A stretch of 64,000 bases of DNA from an uncultured Treponema sp. (GTDB lineage: Bacteria; Spirochaetota; Spirochaetia; Treponematales; Treponemataceae): NCBI GenBank assembly GCA_945877425.1, contig CAMCRZ010000001.1, forward strand, positions 186,001 through 250,000, given 5' to 3'. The translations under genes were made by a program, and so were the position numbers. This document shows, one piece after another, positions 26,666 to 35,409 of the stretch (position 1 is its first letter; the number at the start of each line of letters is the position of its first letter). The notes below the pieces were generated by a model, which made no database searches, was not told the origin of the DNA, and saw nothing but the letters and a program-made list of their open reading frames with translations.

Positions 26666-27877
26666 TTAGCTGTTTGCAGAAGAGTCAGCAATAAAGCCTT
26701 CTCCCTTTGAATAGCCAACTTCACCTGTAAGTGCATTTACAAGCCAAGGAGCATCAAGCTTTTCTACAATGTTAAGTTCTGCATCAGGATCTGTGTCTGA
26801 CTTAATAAAGAACTTGCATTTTTCCATTCTTGGCTGGAAGTTTACAGTTTCTCCAAGCTTAAAGTTATCTTTTACAGAAGCGTAAACACGTGCAATAAGT
26901 GCCTGACTCTTAGTAGAAAGTCCAAGCTGAGTTTCTGCACCAAGAGGTTCCTTATTGTTAATTTTCATCTGCATATTGTTTTCTGCAAAAGGAGCATCGC
27001 CGTAAGTAAGATCTTCCGGACGTACGCCAAAGTAAATTTCTTTTCCAACATATTCTCTAAGAGCAATCTGCTGTTCTGGAGTTGGTGTAAGTGTAAATGA
27101 GCCTTCGTCACAAACAATTGAATCGCCAAGCTTCTTTACTACAACTGTAAGGAAGTTCATTGGAGGCGAACCGATAAAGCCTGCAACAAATTTATTGATA
27201 GGGTGATTGTAAAGATACAAAGGTTCACCAATCTGCTGAACACAACCGTCTTTCATAACAACAATTTTTGTACCCATTGTCATAGCTTCAATCTGATCAT
27301 GTGTAACATAAATCATTGTAGCCTGAAGTCTCTGGTGCAAGTTAGCAATTTCTCCACGCATTGTAACACGGAGCTTTGCATCAAGGTTAGAAAGAGGTTC
27401 GTCGAAAAGGAATACTTTAGGATTACGAACAATTGCACGACCTACAGCAACACGCTGACGCTGACCGCCGGAAAGTGCCTTTGGTTTTCTGTCAAGATAT
27501 TCGTTAAGACCAAGAATATCTGCTGCTTCTCCAACACGGCGTTCAATTTCTGCCTTGTCCATTTTACGGATTTTAAGACCGAAAGCCATGTTGTCATGAA
27601 CTGTCATGTGAGGGTAAAGAGCATAGTTCTGGAAAACCATTGCAATGTTTCTGTCTTTTGGCGGAACATCGTTCATTAACTCGCCGTCAATGTAAAGTTC
27701 ACCTTCAGAAATTTCTTCCAGACCAGCAACCATACGGAGAGTTGTTGACTTTCCGCATCCAGAAGGACCTACGAATACGCAGAAATCCTTGTCTTCAATT
27801 GTGATATTGGTGTTCTGAACAGCATGAACTCCGCCGTCATAAATCTTGCCAATACCTTTTAATTCAACCTTTGCCAA
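26666..27877 (-). CDS. msmK: MalK/UgpC/MsmK-type ABC transporter ATP-binding protein
   Basis: The N-terminal half has Walker [10 protein letters not shown] (residues about 37-45), Q-loop [13 protein letters not shown], signature [14 protein letters not shown] and Walker [13 protein letters not shown]. The C-terminal 150 residues form the OB/TOBE regulatory domain of sugar importers ([11 protein letters not shown]). At 403 residues it belongs to the shared MsmK/UgpC class. No permease or binding protein is next to it, so it may energise several carbohydrate importers elsewhere, as described for MsmK in other bacteria. It has a GGAGG ribosome site and a perfect consensus promoter, which fits high constitutive expression. 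Confidence 0.92.
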   Translation of the reverse strand: MAKVELKGIGKIYDGGVHAVQNTNITIEDKDFCVFVGPSGCGKSTTLRMVAGLEEISEGELYIDGELMNDVPPKDRNIAMVFQNYALYPHMTVHDNMAFGLKIRKMDKAEIERRVGEAADILGLNEYLDRKPKALSGGQRQRVAVGRAIVRNPKVFLFDEPLSNLDAKLRVTMRGEIANLHQRLQATMIYVTHDQIEAMTMGTKIVVMKDGCVQQIGEPLYLYNHPINKFVAGFIGSPPMNFLTVVVKKLGDSIVCDEGSFTLTPTPEQQIALREYVGKEIYFGVRPEDLTYGDAPFAENNMQMKINNKEPLGAETQLGLSTKSQALIARVYASVKDNFKLGETVNFQPRMEKCKFFIKSDTDPDAELNIVEKLDAPWLVNALTGEVGYSKGEGFIADSSANS

Positions 27878-27910
27878 TTTTGGCCTCCTAAGGGATTATG
27901 TTATGGCTTA

Positions 27911-27939
27911 ATTATATGACCATTTTTTTCTGCTGTCAA
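27911..27939 (-). promoter_or_regulatory. Perfect consensus promoter of the ABC ATPase gene
   Basis: TTGACA - 17 nt - TATAAT, both hexamers perfect, on the minus strand 33 nt before the start codon. It is the strongest promoter match I found in the window. Confidence 0.85.
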
Positions 27940-28013
27940 AGGAATTCAGATTTTTTGAGCTTATTTTTACAGATTTTTCTATAAAAATTATTTTTCGCCT
28001 GCTATGGAGGCCC

Positions 28014-28050
28014 GAAGTTGCAAAGCAATGAGCGCAAGCGAAGGCCGGAA
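28014..28050. repeat. GC-rich intergenic segment, copy 1 of a diverged repeat
   Basis: This stretch is much richer in G+C than the flanks. GAGCGCAAGCGAAGGCCGG (28030-28048) recurs in diverged form at 49838-49857 on the other strand. It is open in one frame for about 30 codons (from 27999) but has no ribosome site, and I do not call a gene. Confidence 0.45.
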
Positions 28051-28077
28051 CAGCAGTTACTTAATGTGTCATGCGCC

Positions 28078-28107
28078 AAAAAAAAAGACCTGAAAAAATA
28101 TCAGGCC
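28078..28107 (-). terminator. Intrinsic terminator after gltX
   Basis: On the minus strand GGCCTGA pairs with TCAGGTC around TATTTTT, followed by a run of nine T. It begins 10 nt after the gltX stop. Confidence 0.85.
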
Positions 28108-28116
28108 TTTAGTATG

Positions 28117-29688
28117 CTAGAATGAAGCAAGTGTTTTGTTTATGCGCTCAATTGACTTTTCCACGCCAAGTATAAGGATAGAACCGATAAGTGGCGGAGA
28201 AATGCGGCTTCCTGTAACTGCCATACGTATAGGCATCATAAAGTCGCCCAGCTTTATGCCAAGAGTTTCTGCATATTTCTTTGCTTCTGCCTCTGCTTCT
28301 TCGTGACTTAATGAAGGAAGTTTCTTTACAAATTCAACTGCAGTAAGAAGGACTTCTTTTGTCTTTGCTTCATCAAGTTTTTTAGGAATAAGGTCAGTTT
28401 TTGGCGGAACAACCGGCTGTGTAAAGAGAAAGCGCACCATTTCAGCTGCATCTGTCAAAAAGTGAAGGCGCTCTTTTATTAAAGGCATAAGCTTCATAAG
28501 TGACTCTTTTACTTCCTGAGATGTCATGTTCATTGAAGGGTCTGCACAAACAGGTTCACCTTCTGCGTTAAGGGCAACTCCGGAATATTCAGGACCAACT
28601 TTTGGCTTTGGCTGAGGATTTTCAGGATTGATTTCTAAAGTTGCATCGCCTGTTCCTGTTATAAACGGCAAAGTCCACTTGTAAAGTTCTTCGTCTGTAA
28701 GAAGCCTGATGTACTGACCGTTGTACCATTCAAGTTTTTTGTAGTCAAAAACAGCTGGAGCCTTGTTTAAATGTTCAAGCTTAAACTTTTTGCCTAATTC
28801 TTCAAGAGTGTACATATCTACGCCGTCGTCGTAAGAGCAGCCTAAAAGTGCTACGTAATTTACGATTGCCTGGGGTAAATATCCTCTTGCCCGGAATTCA
28901 TTTAATGATGTTGAACCGTGGCGCTTTGAAAGTTTTTTTCCGTCAGAACCGTTTACCATTGGAAGATGACAGAATTCAGGATGTTCCCAGCCGAATGAAC
29001 GGTACATCTGTACATGAAGCGGTGTTGAAGGAATCCATTCCTGTGCACGCATTACGTGTGATATTTTCATAAGGTGATCGTCAACAATGTTTGCAAGGTG
29101 GTATGTAGGAAATCCGTCTGACTTAAGCAAAACAGGATCCGGAGAAATGTCTTCGTTCTGCCATGTAATATCGCCTAAAAGATGGTCTGTAAATTTAGTT
29201 TCGCCTTTAAGAGGTACTTTTAAACGTATTACGTAAGGTTTTCCAGCTTCAAGGTTTGCCTTTATTTCTTCTTCTGTAAGGTGACGGCAGTTTCTATCGT
29301 ATCCTGGAGGCAGTTTGTTTTCTGTCTGAATTTTTCTGATGCGCTCAAGACGTTCTGCATCGCAAAAACAGTAATATGCTTCGCCTTTGTCTACAAGTTC
29401 CTGTGCATATTTTTTGTACAGTTCAAAACGCTGGCTCTGAACATAAGGACCGTATTCTCCGCCTTTTGAGCCGCCTTCGTCCCAGTCAATGCCAAGCCAT
29501 GCCATTGTGTCGTAAAGGTTCTGAACGTATTTTTCATCGTAACGTGTACGATCTGTATCTTCAAGACGGAGGATAAATTTTCCGCCCTGACTTTTTGCAT
29601 AAAGATAATTAAATAAAGCAGTACGAACACCGCCAATATGCTGAAGCCCTGTAGGACTTGGAGCATAACGAACTCTAACTTCACTCAT
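28117..29688 (-). CDS. gltX: Glutamyl-tRNA synthetase
   Basis: Class I synthetase motifs are clear: RYAPSPTGLQHIGGVRT at the N-terminus (the HIGH box variant) and DGKKLSKRHGS (KMSKS box). The zinc-type insertion with CFC and CRH follows residue 105. It charges tRNA-Glu, and in many bacteria this route also serves tRNA-Gln and haem synthesis. At 523 residues it is about 40 longer than usual; the extra part is a Pro-rich segment (residues about 355-385, NPENPQPKPKVGPEYSG) in the C-terminal anticodon-binding half. GAGGA before the ATG supports the start, and a terminator follows. Confidence 0.95.
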   Translation of the reverse strand: MSEVRVRYAPSPTGLQHIGGVRTALFNYLYAKSQGGKFILRLEDTDRTRYDEKYVQNLYDTMAWLGIDWDEGGSKGGEYGPYVQSQRFELYKKYAQELVDKGEAYYCFCDAERLERIRKIQTENKLPPGYDRNCRHLTEEEIKANLEAGKPYVIRLKVPLKGETKFTDHLLGDITWQNEDISPDPVLLKSDGFPTYHLANIVDDHLMKISHVMRAQEWIPSTPLHVQMYRSFGWEHPEFCHLPMVNGSDGKKLSKRHGSTSLNEFRARGYLPQAIVNYVALLGCSYDDGVDMYTLEELGKKFKLEHLNKAPAVFDYKKLEWYNGQYIRLLTDEELYKWTLPFITGTGDATLEINPENPQPKPKVGPEYSGVALNAEGEPVCADPSMNMTSQEVKESLMKLMPLIKERLHFLTDAAEMVRFLFTQPVVPPKTDLIPKKLDEAKTKEVLLTAVEFVKKLPSLSHEEAEAEAKKYAETLGIKLGDFMMPIRMAVTGSRISPPLIGSILILGVEKSIERINKTLASF

Positions 29689-29721
29689 AGAAATTCCTCT
29701 AAAAAAAATCAGTCTGACGCT

Positions 29722-29750
29722 ATAATATCTTTTTTACAAAATATGCACAA
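29722..29750 (-). promoter_or_regulatory. Promoter of gltX
   Basis: TTGTGC - 17 nt - TATTAT on the minus strand, about 33 nt before the start codon. The leader has no T-box-like structure. Confidence 0.55.
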
Positions 29751-29885
29751 TAAGATTTTTAACTTTCCCCTTACTGTAACGGTAACATGTAAAAATCATC
29801 AGGTAAAATAAGGGAAAGCTAAAATCTTTTTTCAAGAAGTGCGCTTTTATAGTTTGTAAAAATGCCGGACAATCTTAAAACTGTC

Positions 29886-31982
29886 TTAAACTTTAAACTC
29901 GTCTATTTGCGAACCGATTTCCTTTATGGAAGAATTCATCTGATAAGCAATTTCACTTAATGCAGCGCCTGTTTCATTTATTTTTCTTGCACCTATAGAC
30001 ATTTCGTCCATGCTCTGTTTCATAGTGTCAGTTGCATCCTGGAGAATTCTTACTTCTTCAAGAATCTGCCTGTTTCCTTCTGACATTTCATGAGATGCAC
30101 TGCGGACTTCAACTGTACTGTCATTCATAGTGCGCAAAGCTTCGTTAATCTGTTTAGACCCCTGAATCTGTTCTTCCATAGCAGCTTTAATCTGGCGCAC
30201 AAGTTCATCTGTTTCGCTGATTTTGTCTGTTACGTACTGGAATGCCTGGCTTGACTGGAGAGATGCGCTTACTACGCTTTCAATAGATTCCTTAATATTG
30301 TTAAGTTCTTCGCCGATAGTTTTAGACTGAGCCGTAGAAGTTTCGCTAAGCTTACGGATTTCGTCGGCAACAACGCTGAACCCTTTTCCTGCTTCTCCTG
30401 CGTGGGCTGCTTCAATAGCTGCATTCATTGCAAGAAGATTTGTCTGTTCGGCAATTGAAGCGATGGCAATGTTTGCTTCCTGTAAAGTTTCACTTTGATT
30501 TTTAATGTTTTCGATTTTGTCGTTTACGTTCTGCTGAAGGTTTGCACCTGAAACTGAACTTTGTGACAGTTCTTCAAAAGATGCAGCCATTTTGTCCATG
30601 GAAGAATTTACAGAGTTAATGTTTCCAATCATCTGTTCAACTGCAGCACTTGCCTGAGTAACGCCTGTACTCTGGCTTTCAATCATCTGTTCAAGGGACT
30701 GAATGTTAGATGCAATTTCGTTTACGGCACTTGCTGTCTGTGTTACGCTTGCAGACTGATTGTTAATCTGAGAGTGAACGGAATTTATGTTTTCAAGAAT
30801 TTCTGTAATGGAAGCCGATGTGTCCTGTGTACTTGCTTCAAGATTTTCTCCGGCAAGATTAAGGTTAGACTTGCTTTCCTTAAGCCCCCGCATAATGTCC
30901 TGAAGTTTTTTGGTAAATGTGTTGAATCCGGAAACTACATCGCCAATTTCGTCCCTGCTGGAAACCGGAATGCGTTTTGTAAGGTCTGCATTTCCTGTAG
31001 CAATTTCCATAATTGAAGACTTAACTGAATGAAGCGGTTTAATAAGGATAGAAATTACAAGGCAGCCTATAACGATTGCAACTATAATTGTAACTGCAAA
31101 TACGGCAAAAAGAACATTACGCAGGAAATTCAACATTCCGAAATAGTAATCATAAGGTACGGCACAGAAAACTGCCCATGTAGTTCCGTCTCCAATAGGC
31201 CGGTATGAACAAGTCATTTTTTCATTTAAGAACGGATCAATAAAATCTGTCTGGCCTGTTTCGCCTGCAATAACTGCTTCTATAACTTTCTTAAACTCAG
31301 GGAATTTATCAAGTTCGCTTACATTTGAACCCTGACCTTCGCCTTTTTCGTTAGGATTTCCGATAGACTCGCCGTTCTGCATATTCATTATAGCCGGATG
31401 TCTTCCTGCACCAATGTCAAACTGATTTAAATAAGTGTTTATTCTGTCGCCTTTTAAAACAGAAACTACAGCACCCTTAAACTTGCGGTTATCATCAAAA
31501 ACAGGAACTGAATAATACTGATACCAGTCGTTTACGTCTGCAATGTATTCAGGATCCGAAACGTATTCCCTTCCAGCCCTTGCTTCCCTGAAATGAACCT
31601 TAGAAGAAAAATCCATTACTGCTCCGCCGTGAATGTGGGAAATACCCTTTTCGTCATAAAAACATACATTTGCATACTTTGATTCGCCAAGTTCTGCAAC
31701 TTCGTAAAGTGCTGTATTCTTTTCTTCAAGAGTAAGTTCATCACTTTTTACAAAAGGAAGAGCCGCTAATGCACGAAGAGCTGCAAATTCAATTTCGTTC
31801 ATATTGTGAATATCGTTGGCAGTTTTGTCTGCTACAGTTTTCATTTCATCACGAACAGTTTCTGTAAGAACATTTTTAGCCATTTTATAAGAAAAACTGG
31901 CAAGTACAATATTTGCCGCAAGTATTACTGCAACAAAAAGCAAAACAAGTTTAAACTTAAGGCTTTGAAAGATATTTTTCAT
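29886..31982 (-). CDS. Methyl-accepting chemotaxis protein with dCache-type sensor
   Basis: Order of parts: membrane segment (residues about 10-32), periplasmic dCache-like sensor to about residue 285 ([34 protein letters not shown]), second membrane segment, HAMP domain, and the signalling hairpin with the invariant tip [24 protein letters not shown]. This receptor steers the CheA kinase. I start at the ATG at 31982, which has GGGAG in front, giving 698 residues; a longer frame upstream lacks a ribosome site. No C-terminal CheR-binding pentapeptide is visible. A weak hairpin after the stop (about 29765-29830) may terminate it before gltX. Confidence 0.93.
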   Translation of the reverse strand: MKNIFQSLKFKLVLLFVAVILAANIVLASFSYKMAKNVLTETVRDEMKTVADKTANDIHNMNEIEFAALRALAALPFVKSDELTLEEKNTALYEVAELGESKYANVCFYDEKGISHIHGGAVMDFSSKVHFREARAGREYVSDPEYIADVNDWYQYYSVPVFDDNRKFKGAVVSVLKGDRINTYLNQFDIGAGRHPAIMNMQNGESIGNPNEKGEGQGSNVSELDKFPEFKKVIEAVIAGETGQTDFIDPFLNEKMTCSYRPIGDGTTWAVFCAVPYDYYFGMLNFLRNVLFAVFAVTIIVAIVIGCLVISILIKPLHSVKSSIMEIATGNADLTKRIPVSSRDEIGDVVSGFNTFTKKLQDIMRGLKESKSNLNLAGENLEASTQDTSASITEILENINSVHSQINNQSASVTQTASAVNEIASNIQSLEQMIESQSTGVTQASAAVEQMIGNINSVNSSMDKMAASFEELSQSSVSGANLQQNVNDKIENIKNQSETLQEANIAIASIAEQTNLLAMNAAIEAAHAGEAGKGFSVVADEIRKLSETSTAQSKTIGEELNNIKESIESVVSASLQSSQAFQYVTDKISETDELVRQIKAAMEEQIQGSKQINEALRTMNDSTVEVRSASHEMSEGNRQILEEVRILQDATDTMKQSMDEMSIGARKINETGAALSEIAYQMNSSIKEIGSQIDEFKV

Positions 31983-32387
31983 AAATACTCCCTTTAAAGT
32001 GCTTTGTATTTTAACGATTTTTAAAACTTTTGGATTAAGGACCTGCATTAAAACAAAACAGTTCCTTCGATTTAATATTTTACGTCAATTTTTTTTAAAT
32101 GTCACTTTTTTTGTAAAAAAAATCTGCCTTACTTATTCCTTTATGCAATAAAAAAACCACCCTCTATTCAACGAACAGAGAGTGGCCAAAGGAGAGGAGG
32201 ATGCAGAAAACTTGGAATTATCATGTGTGCCAATAATCCCTTCAAAACTGCAACGATTAGTTCCGCTAATCACGGAATTCTTGCAAAATCTAATAAATTA
32301 ACACAAGAACTAAGAATAAGTTACATTAAAACTTTTTAAAAATCAAATAAAAGAATGATAAAATTCCGTTAACATCATAAAAGAATG
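31983..32387. other. 405-nt intergenic region with structured RNA candidate
   Basis: Between leuA and the chemoreceptor. The 3' part of the leuA message would contain, in order on the minus strand, hairpin GATTAG/CTAATC (32254-32270), an imperfect hairpin around 32213-32240, and a strong terminator (32150-32185). On the plus strand an 11-codon frame (32201-32236, MQKTWNYHVCQ) has a very strong AGGAGAGGAGG ribosome site; on the minus strand an 18-codon frame (32168-32224, MIIPSFLHPPLLWPLSVR) stops inside the terminator loop. No promoter is convincing for either. The chemoreceptor leader fills 31983-32149. Confidence 0.4.
32150..32185 (-). terminator. Strong intrinsic terminator between leuA and the chemoreceptor gene
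   Basis: On the minus strand CCACTCTCTGTTC pairs with GAATAGAGGGTGG over 13 bp (two G-T pairs) with a 3-nt loop, followed by seven T. It lies about 200 nt after the leuA stop. Confidence 0.88.
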
Positions 32388-34076
32388 TTATTTTATCTGG
32401 TTTAATGCACTTACAACAGCTTCAACGCCTGCCCTTCCTACAGAAGTTGATTTTCCTGCGCCCCAATATTGATTTCCGTCTTCACAGGTAATCTGAACGT
32501 AAGCAATGGCAGATGTGTCGTTTCCTGTTCCTACGCTGTGTTCATGGAATGCCGTAATTGAAAATGCCGGTGCAGGTGTGTTTTTAAGTGCCGAAGCAAA
32601 TGCATCAAGAGGACCGTTTCCTTTTTCACCGATTGTGTATTTTTCGCCTTTCCATTCAACTACGCCGCGGCAAAGTGTAGTTTCGGAAGTTTCCACTGCA
32701 CCTTTTGACTCAAGATGAGTTTCAGCAAGATCAAGGACTTTAAGGTTGCCCTTTGCTTCAAGCCACTGATTTACAAACAAGTCGTAAATTTCAGAAGTCT
32801 TAAGTTCACGCTGGGCTTTGTCTGCTGCATTTTTGATAATTTCGCCTAAAGCAGGATGCATTGCCTTTGGAAGAATAATGCCGTACTTTTCTTCAAGAAT
32901 ATAAGCTGAACCGCCTTTTCCGCTCTGACTGTTAATGCGTATGATTCCTTCGTACTGCCTGCCGATATCATGAGGATCAATAAGAAGATAAGGAACGTCC
33001 CACAGAGCATTTTTGTCCATTTTTGCACGGGAAGCCATGCCTTTACGTATTGCATCCTGATGACTTCCGCTGAATGCAGTAAATACAAGTTCTCCAACGT
33101 AAGGTGTTCTTGGGTTAATTTCCATTTCCGTAAACTGAGTATATTTTTCTGCAATTTCAGGAAGATTGTGGAAATCAAGTTCAGGATCAACGCCCTGACT
33201 GTACATATTAAGTGCAACGTTTACTATATCAAGATTTCCTGTGCGCTCACCGTTTCCAAAGATACAGCCTTCCGTTCTGTCTGCACCGGCTAAAAGAGCA
33301 AGTTCTGCAGATGCAACACCAGTTCCCCTGTCGTTGTGGCAGTGTGTAGAAATGATTACTTTGTCACGCTCAGAAATTTTCTTGGAAAAGTATTCGATTG
33401 AGTCGGCATAAACGTTTGGAGTGTAACATTCAACAGTTGTAGGCAGGTTAAAAATGATTTTTTCTCCAGGCAAAAGCTGCCACGTTTCCTTTACAGCTTC
33501 ACAGACTTCAAGTGCATAATCAATTTCCGTCATAGAAAAGCTTTCCGGTGAATATTCAATCCTGATATGCTGCCTGTCTTCTTCACTTAAGCACGAACGG
33601 ATGCATTTTACGCCGTCTATTGCAATCTGCTTTATTTCTTCTTTTGATTTATTGAACGTATATTTGCGCTGGTTAATGGAAGTAGAATTGTAAATGTGAA
33701 ATATTACGTTTTTTGCGCCACGTATTGCTTCTACAGTGCGGTGAACGAGCTTGTCCCTGGCCTGACACAAAACCTGAATTGTTACATCTTCAGGTATGCG
33801 GTTTTCGTCAATAAGGCGGCGGCAGAATTCAAATTCCGTTTCACTTGCTGCAGGAAAACCAATTTCAATTTCTTTAAATCCGATTTTGCACAAAAGATCA
33901 AAAAATGCCAGTTTAGTATCTATTCCCATAGGATTTACAAGAGCCTGATTTCCATCCCTAAGGTCAACTGAACACCACAGCGGTGCTTTTGTAATTACTT
34001 TAGAAGGCCAATCTCTTGTTTCAAGTTTAGTCTGAATAAAAGGTGCGTACTTTCCGTTTGGATTCATTCCAGCCAT
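32388..34076 (-). CDS. leuA: 2-isopropylmalate synthase (LeuA type 2)
   Basis: The TIM-barrel catalytic part has the signature LWCSVDLRDGNQALVNPMG with the metal Asp, HCHNDRGTGVASAELALLAGADRTEGCIFGNGERTGN with the His ligands, and the C-terminal LeuA regulatory domain (HSVGTGNDTSAIAYV, STSVGRAGVEAVVSAL) that binds leucine. It condenses acetyl-CoA with 2-oxoisovalerate, the first committed step to leucine. I start at the ATG at 34076, with GGGGGA in front, giving 562 residues, normal for the type 2 enzyme. It is preceded by a leader peptide and terminator that form an attenuator (34092-34255). No leuBCD follows; these must be elsewhere. Confidence 0.94.
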   Translation of the reverse strand: MAGMNPNGKYAPFIQTKLETRDWPSKVITKAPLWCSVDLRDGNQALVNPMGIDTKLAFFDLLCKIGFKEIEIGFPAASETEFEFCRRLIDENRIPEDVTIQVLCQARDKLVHRTVEAIRGAKNVIFHIYNSTSINQRKYTFNKSKEEIKQIAIDGVKCIRSCLSEEDRQHIRIEYSPESFSMTEIDYALEVCEAVKETWQLLPGEKIIFNLPTTVECYTPNVYADSIEYFSKKISERDKVIISTHCHNDRGTGVASAELALLAGADRTEGCIFGNGERTGNLDIVNVALNMYSQGVDPELDFHNLPEIAEKYTQFTEMEINPRTPYVGELVFTAFSGSHQDAIRKGMASRAKMDKNALWDVPYLLIDPHDIGRQYEGIIRINSQSGKGGSAYILEEKYGIILPKAMHPALGEIIKNAADKAQRELKTSEIYDLFVNQWLEAKGNLKVLDLAETHLESKGAVETSETTLCRGVVEWKGEKYTIGEKGNGPLDAFASALKNTPAPAFSITAFHEHSVGTGNDTSAIAYVQITCEDGNQYWGAGKSTSVGRAGVEAVVSALNQIK

Positions 34077-34091
34077 AATTTCCCCCATAAT

Positions 34092-34125
34092 AAAAAAAAA
34101 GACCTATTGCAAGGCAACAGGTCTT
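34092..34125 (-). terminator. leuA attenuator: terminator hairpin in the leader
   Basis: On the minus strand AAGACCTGTTGC pairs with GCAATAGGTCTT over 12 bp (one G-T pair) with a 3-nt loop, followed by nine T, ending 15 nt before leuA's ATG. The 5' arm (ACCTGTTGCC) can instead pair at 8 of 10 positions with GGTAGATGGT (about 34151-34160) upstream, a candidate antiterminator. Confidence 0.85.
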
Positions 34126-34169
34126 AAAGTTTACTCATAAAATTATAATAAACAACCATCTACCCAGCA

Positions 34170-34220
34170 TCAGTGATTTGAGAAAAATAATAGTACTAGA
34201 AGAAGGTTTAATTTATTCAT
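34170..34220 (-). CDS. leuL: Leucine leader peptide of the leuA attenuator
   Basis: A 16-codon frame, MNKLNLLLVLLFFSNH, ends in TGA 45 nt before the terminator hairpin. Six of codons 4-11 are Leu (TTA, CTT, CTT, CTA, CTA, TTA), the classic layout for a leucine-sensing leader. The ATG lies 6 nt after the -10 box, so it would be the first codon of a leaderless message. Codons for Leu lie inside AACCTTCT, which can pair with AGATGGTT downstream (7 of 8), giving the 1:2 structure of a standard attenuator. Confidence 0.8.
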   Translation of the reverse strand: MNKLNLLLVLLFFSNH

Positions 34221-34226
34221 ATTTAT

Positions 34227-34255
34227 GTTATACAACCTTAAATGTTTTTAATCAA
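34227..34255 (-). promoter_or_regulatory. Leaderless-type promoter of the leuL-leuA unit
   Basis: TTGATT - 17 nt - TATAAC on the minus strand, ending 6 nt before the leader peptide ATG. It starts 26 nt after the asd stop, so leuA can be expressed apart from dapA-asd. Confidence 0.7.
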
Positions 34256-34281
34256 TACTTGCAATACTTAAGGAACGTTCA

Positions 34282-35382
34282 TTAAAGAGCGTCGAAAAAT
34301 CCTTCTGCCTTAAGTAATTCTGCGTTAAGGATTCCGCCTAATGCTGCACCGCGTTTTGTGTTGTGGCTTAATGCAACAAATTTTACGTCAAAAACATTGC
34401 ATGGTCTTAAACGGCCGATAACGCAAGCCATTCCTTTTTCAGTTTCACGGTCACGGCGAGGCTGAGGACGGTTTTCTTCATGGCGTACTACAATAGGGTG
34501 AACAGGTGCACTTGGAAGGTTAAGTTCCTGTGGAAGCGATGTGTATGATGTCCAGACCTGTTCAATCTGTTCGAGAGAAGGTTTTTTATCTTCCGGCAAA
34601 TCAAATTCAAGGGAAACGCAGGCTGTATGTCCGTCGATTACAGGAACACGTGTACATGTTGAAGAAACTTTCGGATATTCAGCATTGGCAATTTTTTCGC
34701 CGTCAACTTTTCCCAAAATCTTAAGACATTCTTTTTCAGTCTTTTCTTCTTCTCCGCCAATAAACGGAACAATGTTGTCAATCATGTCAAAAGAAGGAAC
34801 GCCCGGATACCCTGCACCTGAAGTTGCCTGTAAAGTCGTAACAATCATTCTTTTAACAGGATAACCTGCCATAATAAGTGCATGAAGAGGCATCATGTAA
34901 GTCTGAAGGGAACAGTTTGGTTTTACTGCAATAAAGCCTTTGTCCCAGCCGTGATGTGCCTGCTGCTTTTTTATGATTTCAAGATGGGAATAGTTGATTT
35001 CAGGAACAAGCATAGGAACGTCTTCTGTCCAGCGGTTTGCACTTGCATTTGAAACTACAGGAATTCCCATTGAAGCATAAGATTCTTCCAAAGCCTTGAT
35101 TTCGTCTTTTCCCATTTCAAGTGCTGAAAAAACAAATTTACACTTTCCTACTGCAAGAGAAGGAATGTTTGCATCCTGAATTGTAAGTTCTGCAACATCA
35201 GAAGGAATTTCTTCTCCAATGAGCCACTTTGATGAAACTACATCTTTATAAAGTTTTCCGGCACTTCTAGGAGATGCAGCAACGTAAGTTACTTTAAACC
35301 ATGGATGATTTTCAAGCAGCTTAATGTAACGCTGACCTACCATTCCTGTTGCACCTAAAACACCAACACTTATTTTTTCCAT
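34282..35382 (-). CDS. asd: Aspartate-semialdehyde dehydrogenase
   Basis: The NADP-binding GVLGATGMVGQRY opens the protein; the catalytic cysteine is in AVKPNCSLQTYM near residue 156, followed by TLQATSGAGYPG and, near residue 250, the VPVIDGHTACVSLEF stretch. At 366 residues and by these motifs it is the archaeal/fungal-type Asd, not the E. coli type. It makes aspartate semialdehyde for lysine, threonine and methionine. GGAG precedes the start, 27 nt after dapA, so dapA-asd is an operon. No terminator is visible before the leu promoter, so some read-through into leuA is possible. Confidence 0.94.
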   Translation of the reverse strand: MEKISVGVLGATGMVGQRYIKLLENHPWFKVTYVAASPRSAGKLYKDVVSSKWLIGEEIPSDVAELTIQDANIPSLAVGKCKFVFSALEMGKDEIKALEESYASMGIPVVSNASANRWTEDVPMLVPEINYSHLEIIKKQQAHHGWDKGFIAVKPNCSLQTYMMPLHALIMAGYPVKRMIVTTLQATSGAGYPGVPSFDMIDNIVPFIGGEEEKTEKECLKILGKVDGEKIANAEYPKVSSTCTRVPVIDGHTACVSLEFDLPEDKKPSLEQIEQVWTSYTSLPQELNLPSAPVHPIVVRHEENRPQPRRDRETEKGMACVIGRLRPCNVFDVKFVALSHNTKRGAALGGILNAELLKAEGFFDAL

Positions 35383-35409
35383 AATAAACTCCGTTTTACA
35401 AATTATAGA

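Noticed and set aside
27999..28094. Short frame starting MEARSCKAMSASEGR
   Set aside because: No ribosome site, ends in the gltX terminator, and overlaps a repeated non-coding core.
29689..29885. T-box leader of gltX
   Set aside because: No specifier stem or conserved T-box sequence; the promoter lies only about 33 nt before the start codon.
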